24,284 nucleotides of DNA from Spirogloea muscicola (Eukaryota; Streptophyta; Zygnematophyceae; Spirogloeales; Spirogloeaceae), in contig WELB01000068.1 in NCBI GenBank assembly GCA_009602725.1, positions 195,500-219,783 on the forward strand, given 5' to 3'. The translations under genes and the position numbers were made by a program. Below are positions 20,001 to 24,284 of the stretch, one piece after another; within the stretch, counting starts at the first letter, position 1; each line of letters opens with the position of its first letter. The notes beneath the pieces are model-generated. The model saw only the letters and a list, made by a program, of their open reading frames with translations. It was not told the origin of the DNA and did no database searches.

Positions 20001-21555
20001 GTCCTTGCCGTCGCATTGAACAAGGCAGGGGTGTCGCTGGGGTGGATGTACCTGGCCATGGGCGTCTTCATTGGCTCGGCTGTGGTCCCTGTGGCCAATC
20101 TTCTGCTTTGGAAGAAGGCCAATGCCATTGGAGCCATGGCTGGTTGCATCATTGGTTGTGGCGCAGGTGTTACCACGTGGCTGGTCACCACTGGTGAGTT
20201 ACTGCCATTGACGGTCCTATCATCGTTTTGCTAAACATGTATTATGTCCGCTACCTGATGTACAACACTCGACATCACTTGAGCTGATTCGGTGACCTCG
20301 TGACTGTGATCAGCTGTGGAATACGGCCGCTTGAACCTCGACACAACCGGCAAGAACGGGCCCATGCTGGCAGGCAACCTCGTCTCTATCCTAACAGGTT
20401 TGCGACCCAGCATATTTAGATAAAGCGTGCCAAGTAGTGACACTGAACCTCGGTTATCATAGGGAGTTGTACAGTTTGTTGCAGCCCGCAATAACACCTT
20501 GGATTGCTCATTCCCAAGTTGTGGTGGGTTGTAGCGAGATGCTGATTTATCCTCAGTGGACGTACATTAGAAGTTGTTTCACTCCTGGCAAACTGCCTGT
20601 AACAGGTGGTGCCGTGCACTTCACCATCAGCATGATGTACCCAGATGACTACGACTGGAGCTCAACCCGTGCCATTCAGATGGTGGAGGCAGCCTCAGAT
20701 GACCACAATGACCCCACATCAGACGAGTACAACGAGGAGAGGCTGAACCACGCCAAGCGATGGATTGTCAAGTAAGACAGCGCATTAGACATTGGCAGAA
20801 ATCTGAATCCTGCAGCCATCCTAATTTAGAAGCTGTAATAGCGCAGAGGCAGCATACATTCACAGAGGACTGATGCTTTCTATGACAATCAAACTTGGTA
20901 ATTACAGGTGGGGCATTGTATGGACTGCCGTCATCCTTGTCATCTGGCCCATCGTCTGCCTTCCTGCTGGTGTATTCAATGAGGGTTTCTTTACCCTGTG
21001 GGCAGGTGAGGATCTCAGTCCTCTACAAAGATATGTGTCTCTGTGGTAGATAAAGTCATCATTCATCTTAATGCCTGCTTTTTTAGCAGCATCTTGAAGG
21101 TCTAGAAGAATGTGCAAGAATGCAACTGAAATTTGTGCCTTGTGGTGGTGCCAATTCTCAGTCATTGCCATTACATGGGGAACTATTGGCTCGATCATCA
21201 TTGTGACCTTGCCGTTGTACGAGAGCTATGACCTCATCCTTGACGTCCTGGAGGGCCTCTTCACCAATCATGCATTCTACAAGAGCATGGATGACATGGG
21301 CTTGAAGGTATGCAACTTCAGCTTCCGCTGAGCATTGAGTGCCATTTTTCTCCTCAGCCACGGAGCACGTCTTACCCTGCATGCTCCAATCTTCCTGTTT
21401 CTGCTGTTATTTGGTGCCAGGTGCAAGCCATTCTAGCCAGCAACCCAACAGCAGAGCAAGCGTACCTCCTGGAGAAGGAGAGGCTGCGGCTTGAGGCACT
21501 TGGAGAGGAGGCAGACCCAAAGGCGATTGCTGCAGCCAAGGATATAGCGGAGTAG
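17007..21555 (+). CDS. DUR3: High-affinity urea-proton symporter, sodium:solute symporter family
   Basis: Imports urea with protons across the plasma membrane; in plants, fungi and algae DUR3 is the active urea uptake system. Exons: 17007-17128, 17486-17552, 17749-17904, 18115-18245, 18381-18564, 18716-18798, 18970-19180, 19345-19583, 19847-20193, 20314-20397, 20606-20771, 20908-21005, 21162-21307, 21421-21555. They sum to 2169 nt, giving 722 aa, slightly longer than the roughly 690 aa of plant DUR3. All joints keep frame with GT-AG boundaries. Family hallmarks are present in order: [143 protein letters not shown] and [11 protein letters not shown]. Many hydrophobic segments fit the family's roughly 14-15 membrane helices. 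A charged helical tail ([18 protein letters not shown]) ends the protein. The ATG at 17007 is chosen because the next residues match the plant N-terminus (NCPP...[14 protein letters not shown]). Confidence 0.96.
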
Positions 21556-22600
21556 GTCAGTATACAGATTGACGAAGGAGACTGAATCTGCATACAGGGC
21601 TCCTCTGGACCCCCACATGACAGCAACTTTAGCCATGCTGAGCAACCCGTGGAGATCCATCTAACTCCACAATGTATGTGCACCTACATGCACTAGTGCA
21701 CTGTAGAGCCGTTAGCTACGTCAGCAAATCTTTAGCGAGGCTAAATAGTGGCTTATATCTAGCCAAGTAGCTACACTTGAGCTTGCCTCATGGGGCGTTC
21801 TAGTTTCAAAAAGAAGTCACATTCTCTAGGAATGACAGGACAATACTTAGCAGATGCAGTGTAGAGCTCTTAGTGCTGTTTCTGAAAGTTCATGGCTTAG
21901 TTGAAAATATCAGGCGCGCCGTGGACAGTTATGACCTCAGCCTGATCTAAAGAGGGCCAGGCTTGGAAAAGCCTTGGCTCGGCAATCGGCTGGCTCGTCC
22001 AGCAACCATGTAGCTACTCTGTGCTTGGGCTACACCAAGTACATTTCAGTGGAAGACAGTTTACTATGGGCAGTCTACACGCTACATCTCCACTTGCAAA
22101 AGTCGGCCTGTTGAGCTCCTCACATCAGCAGTCATCTACACTGCAGCATGTGAGGGAGCGTCCATGATGCATGTTCTTCTCTTGGGTATGGCATTGACGA
22201 GCCCAATATGCATGAATACCCGAGGCAGCATAACAGCATACCACCAATGAAAAGTACAACATGCCATTTCATCCGTCAGCATAGCATGCGTGCAGCAATG
22301 TAGGACAACCACTCTAAAGCTAGTCCAAGCCACTTACTTAAATCAGGCATCAGATTGGCCCCCCACGCGCCGGTCTGGAAGCAGCTCAGCCCTTTGTACT
22401 TAGGTAGATGATGAAGTAACACCTGCCCAGGAGCTGGGTGCGCTTGAGGCTTCGAATGCCTCGCCGCGTCCTGATGAGAGAGTGCTCAGTCATTATGTCA
22501 AACCAACAACTCGAAATGAACAAAAGATCGAAGGGGCTTGGAAAGCGCTAAGGCACACAGGTCTGAATGTCTGACAATACAAGGTCCAGAAAGAAGAACA
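21556..22600. other. Gene-free stretch downstream of DUR3
   Basis: No frame of coding quality is seen on either strand. The beginning should be the DUR3 3' untranslated region. Several short words containing TAGCTAC recur (about 21713, 21769, 22009), but no ordered repeat could be made from them. A hairpin pair near 22430-22463 resembles parts of a tRNA but does not fold into one. Confidence 0.5.
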
Positions 22601-23000
22601 GCGCTTCCAAATTGACTGGTTTGGTGTGGCCAGCCCAAAAGAGAGGACAAGGTCTGGAGAGGCTGGAGGACGCAAAAGGGCCTCAGAAAGGGGCCAGAAG
22701 GCGCAAAACAGCACGAAAAGCACGAGAATATATTAGATATATTTACCATGACCCCTGCGAGGGCGCCCAATAACCCTCTGCACCTTGGCATGGTTTTCCG
22801 GCAGCTAGTCTGTCGGATCTGAGGCTCCTCAGTCGTAACTACTGAGTGATCCATCCTCCCCCTGTTCTGACATAGCATCTTCCGGCCCCTTTGTAGCTGC
22901 TATACGCTTGTGGGCCCCTCCGAACCTTAGAAGAAGGAGCTCGCCAATTGAGGATAGGGGCTGGAACAGCCAGCCCAAAAAAGAATGAGCAGAGTACAAG

Positions 23001-23620
23001 AAGAAAGGGCTCGCCCATAGAGAAGAAAAGATTTCGTGTATTTGAAACAAACGAAGGCCAAAGGCCAAGTACAAAGGCAAGCACATCTAAAGACCTACAT
23101 AATCTACAGCAAAGTGACCCGCTCAGTAACCACGGGTCAAAACATAAAGGTCGCTAATCGATGCCTGAATACTAGATGTCAGATACGAAGCCCTTCTGCC
23201 ACCAACTAGAGCTCGGCCAGCTTTCTGGTGCAAGGCATTAGCCTGAGCACGCTGCAAACAGGCCGAAACACGTCGTCGCAAGAAAGACAGATATGCAGCC
23301 GGCAAGCCCAACTCAACCGGAAACACATCTGCACGACGTGTGTAGCCTAGATTGGCAATGTTTTGGAGGAGGGTGTGGAAACGAGGACCCAGACAACCAA
23401 AGACGTCGATTGCCGCTGGCAGGAGCTGATCGCATTGAGGGTAGTCGGAGTAATGCTGCAGCTTTCTTTGTTCTGCAACGCCCACTGCGTGACCAGCGAT
23501 GTGTGTGGATGCTGGTCCCTTGTACGCCTCCGTTACCACAACGTCGACCAGGGCCCGTGGTCCTCAAAGAAGGACAATGTCCAAAGCCAAAGAAAGAAAG
23601 GGCTCGCCCATAGAGAAGAA
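23001..23620 (+). repeat. Direct repeat pair of 27 nt (23001-23027 and 23594-23620)
   Basis: The two copies are identical over 27 bases, centred on GGGCTCGCCCATAGAG. They lie 593 bases apart in the same orientation and flank the LINE-like coding fragment. Just beyond the 27 bases the sequences differ. A diverged third copy may lie at about 22931-22953. Confidence 0.75.
23123..23564 (-). mobile_element. Fragment of a LINE-like reverse transcriptase C-terminal region
   Basis: A minus-strand frame reads ALVDVVVTEAYKGPASTHIAG, then AEQRKLQHYSDYPQ, then LLPAAIDVFGCLGPRFHTLL, and ends with LRRRVSACLQRAQANALHQK and a stop. The order (a DV-V-T motif, an A-rich stretch, AE--K--HY, a V-[EF]-[TF]-G--GP motif, then an arginine-rich helix with LQR-NA) matches the tail of many non-LTR retrotransposon polyproteins downstream of the polymerase, as I recall them. 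No polymerase domain lies upstream, so this is a short, 5'-truncated copy, the usual fate of LINE insertions. No poly-A or simple tail was seen at the 3' side. The clade cannot be named from this piece. Confidence 0.5.
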
Positions 23621-23676
23621 GGGCTGGCAAAGCCAGCCCAAAAAGAACTTACAATGTCCAAAAGCCAAAGAAAGAG
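23573..23676 (+). repeat. Partial tandem duplication, unit about 78 bp
   Basis: ACAATGTCCAAA(A)GCCAAAGAAAG occurs at about 23573 and again at about 23651. The first unit contains the second copy of the 27-nt repeat and the perfect hairpin; the second unit diverges soon after the shared start. This suggests the remains of a tandem array. Confidence 0.6.
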
Positions 23677-23830
23677 ATGCCGAAAAAGGACTACTCTACC
23701 AAACGCAACAACACTCTAGGGAAGCTCAATACCCACGGGTGAGCAACAGCAGGTCAGAATAACTTGATGCGGGGAATGAGACGCTCCGCCGAGATCCTTT
23801 GTCAATTCTTTTTGGGCTGGCTTTTCGCAG

Positions 23831-24087
23831 CCCTTGCCCCCATTGGGAGTGCCACTTCTTCGGCAAATGGGGAGTCACTCGGCGACGTCATGTAGCAAGC
23901 CCGGCGCGCTTGATGGACTTCGGTCTGGCTTAACCGCCGGGCTGATGACAACACCGAGCGCGTCCAGGGACGACGGGAATTCAGAGGCGCGGCATCGCGC
24001 TTGGTGGGGCTTGGCCGCCGTTCGCCGTCAGGCCAGCGGCCTTAAACACCGCCAGGGTTCGTCAGATGGAAATCCATTCTTCCACCC
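23831..24087. other. Short GC-rich spacer
   Basis: From about 23880 the composition shifts back to GC-rich, gene-like DNA. No frame with a recognisable product is seen before the ATG at 24088. It may be the upstream region of the partial frame that follows. Confidence 0.4.
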
Positions 24088-24284
24088 ATGGAGCGGGTGG
24101 TAGCTGAAGTGGAGAGCGGCTCGTTGCCTTTCCAAGCTGCTCTCCGCGCTGCCCGCGACGCGCTCCTGGCGGCCCACCCCGACATGTCGAAGCAGGTCGT
24201 CCCGTTCATCCACCTTGCGCACACCCCCGACCTGCGGGCCCAGGCCCGCTACACTGCGCTGGTGGACAGAGCGGCCTACGACCA
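24088..24284 (+). CDS. Partial CDS of unknown function, running off the right edge
   Basis: A frame opens at ATG 24088 (MERVVAEVESGSLPFQAALR) and stays open to the window end, 65 codons plus two bases. Third codon positions are strongly G or C, as in the confirmed first exons here, while the opposite strand gives an Arg-rich frame that looks like a shadow. The product is helical and Ala-rich, with later text such as PFIHLAHTPDLRAQARYTAL. No family is recognised. It may be the first exon of a host gene or an open frame of a nearby mobile element. Confidence 0.45.
   Translation, partial: MERVVAEVESGSLPFQAALRAARDALLAAHPDMSKQVVPFIHLAHTPDLRAQARYTALVDRAAYD

Larger units (their letters stand above)
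22625..23830. repeat. Repeat island with dispersed hairpin motif
   Basis: A motif close to GCCAGCCCAAAAAGAA occurs at about 22629-22642, 22970-22984 and 23632-23646 on the plus strand, and inverted at about 23806-23822. The copies differ in the number of A (four to six). In two copies it is preceded by its own complement, so that GGGCTGGC-AAA-GCCAGCCC (23621-23639) forms a perfect hairpin and 22959-22977 a slightly shorter one. The island also carries the 27-nt direct repeat, the short tandem duplication and the LINE-like fragment listed separately. It looks like mobile-element or satellite-derived DNA. Confidence 0.6.

Noticed and set aside
22369-22474. tRNA-like hairpins: a 5-bp stem with loop TTCGAAT (about 22449-22465), a nearby CCCAG-GAG-CTGGG hairpin, and ends that pair in six of seven positions
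   Set aside because: The span is about 106 nt, the G53-C61 pair is replaced by C-G, several unpaired bases separate the variable-like arm from the T-like arm, and no D-arm or anticodon arm folds. At best a tRNA-derived remnant.
22829-23086. Minus-strand frames of 81-85 codons downstream of the LINE-like fragment
   Set aside because: They cross the 27-nt repeat and the hairpin repeat in two frames at once and show no motif, so they look like repeat translation rather than a gene.

Overview
The window reads as nuclear DNA of a green alga, probably a trebouxiophyte chlorophyte; this is inference from gene content and structure, as no rRNA or organelle marker is present. Three recognisable genes are cut into many short exons (roughly 70-630 bp) by introns of about 100-550 bp. 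Base composition is mixed, with GC-rich gene starts carrying CGG/CCG tracts. The closest relatives I can recall for the proteins are plant and algal types: a DUR3 urea symporter, a HER2-type zinc alcohol dehydrogenase and an ABCC (MRP) transporter.

Layout. 1-265: a possible minus-strand exon running off the left edge. 470-3547 (+): an intron-rich gene of unknown function with one possible membrane segment; all its clear introns are phase 0. 3548-4199: convergent intergenic space. 4200-12997 (-): a 19-exon ABCC full transporter (TMD1-NBD1-TMD2-NBD2), complete except for its N-terminus, which runs into an assembly gap (12998-13313). 13344-15857 (+): an 8-exon zinc-dependent alcohol dehydrogenase (399 aa) divergent from the ABCC gene. 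15858-17006: intergenic space plus the DUR3 leader. 17007-21555 (+): a complete 14-exon DUR3 gene (722 aa). 21556-22600: no recognisable gene. About 22600-23830: a repeat island with short hairpin repeats, a 27-nt direct repeat and a fragment of a LINE-like reverse transcriptase C-terminus. 24088-24284 (+): the start of an unknown GC-rich reading frame leaving the window.

How the genes may work together. ABCC proteins commonly export glutathione conjugates and organic anions, and HER2-type dehydrogenases are linked in plants to handling of reactive C6 aldehydes. A shared divergent promoter would fit joint use in detoxification, but this is a hypothesis. DUR3 imports urea with protons and looks unrelated to that pair. 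No wholly new system was found. The best leads are GC-AG introns at homology-defined joints, the divergent pair with its unsequenced promoter, the unknown 470-3547 gene, and the repeat island.
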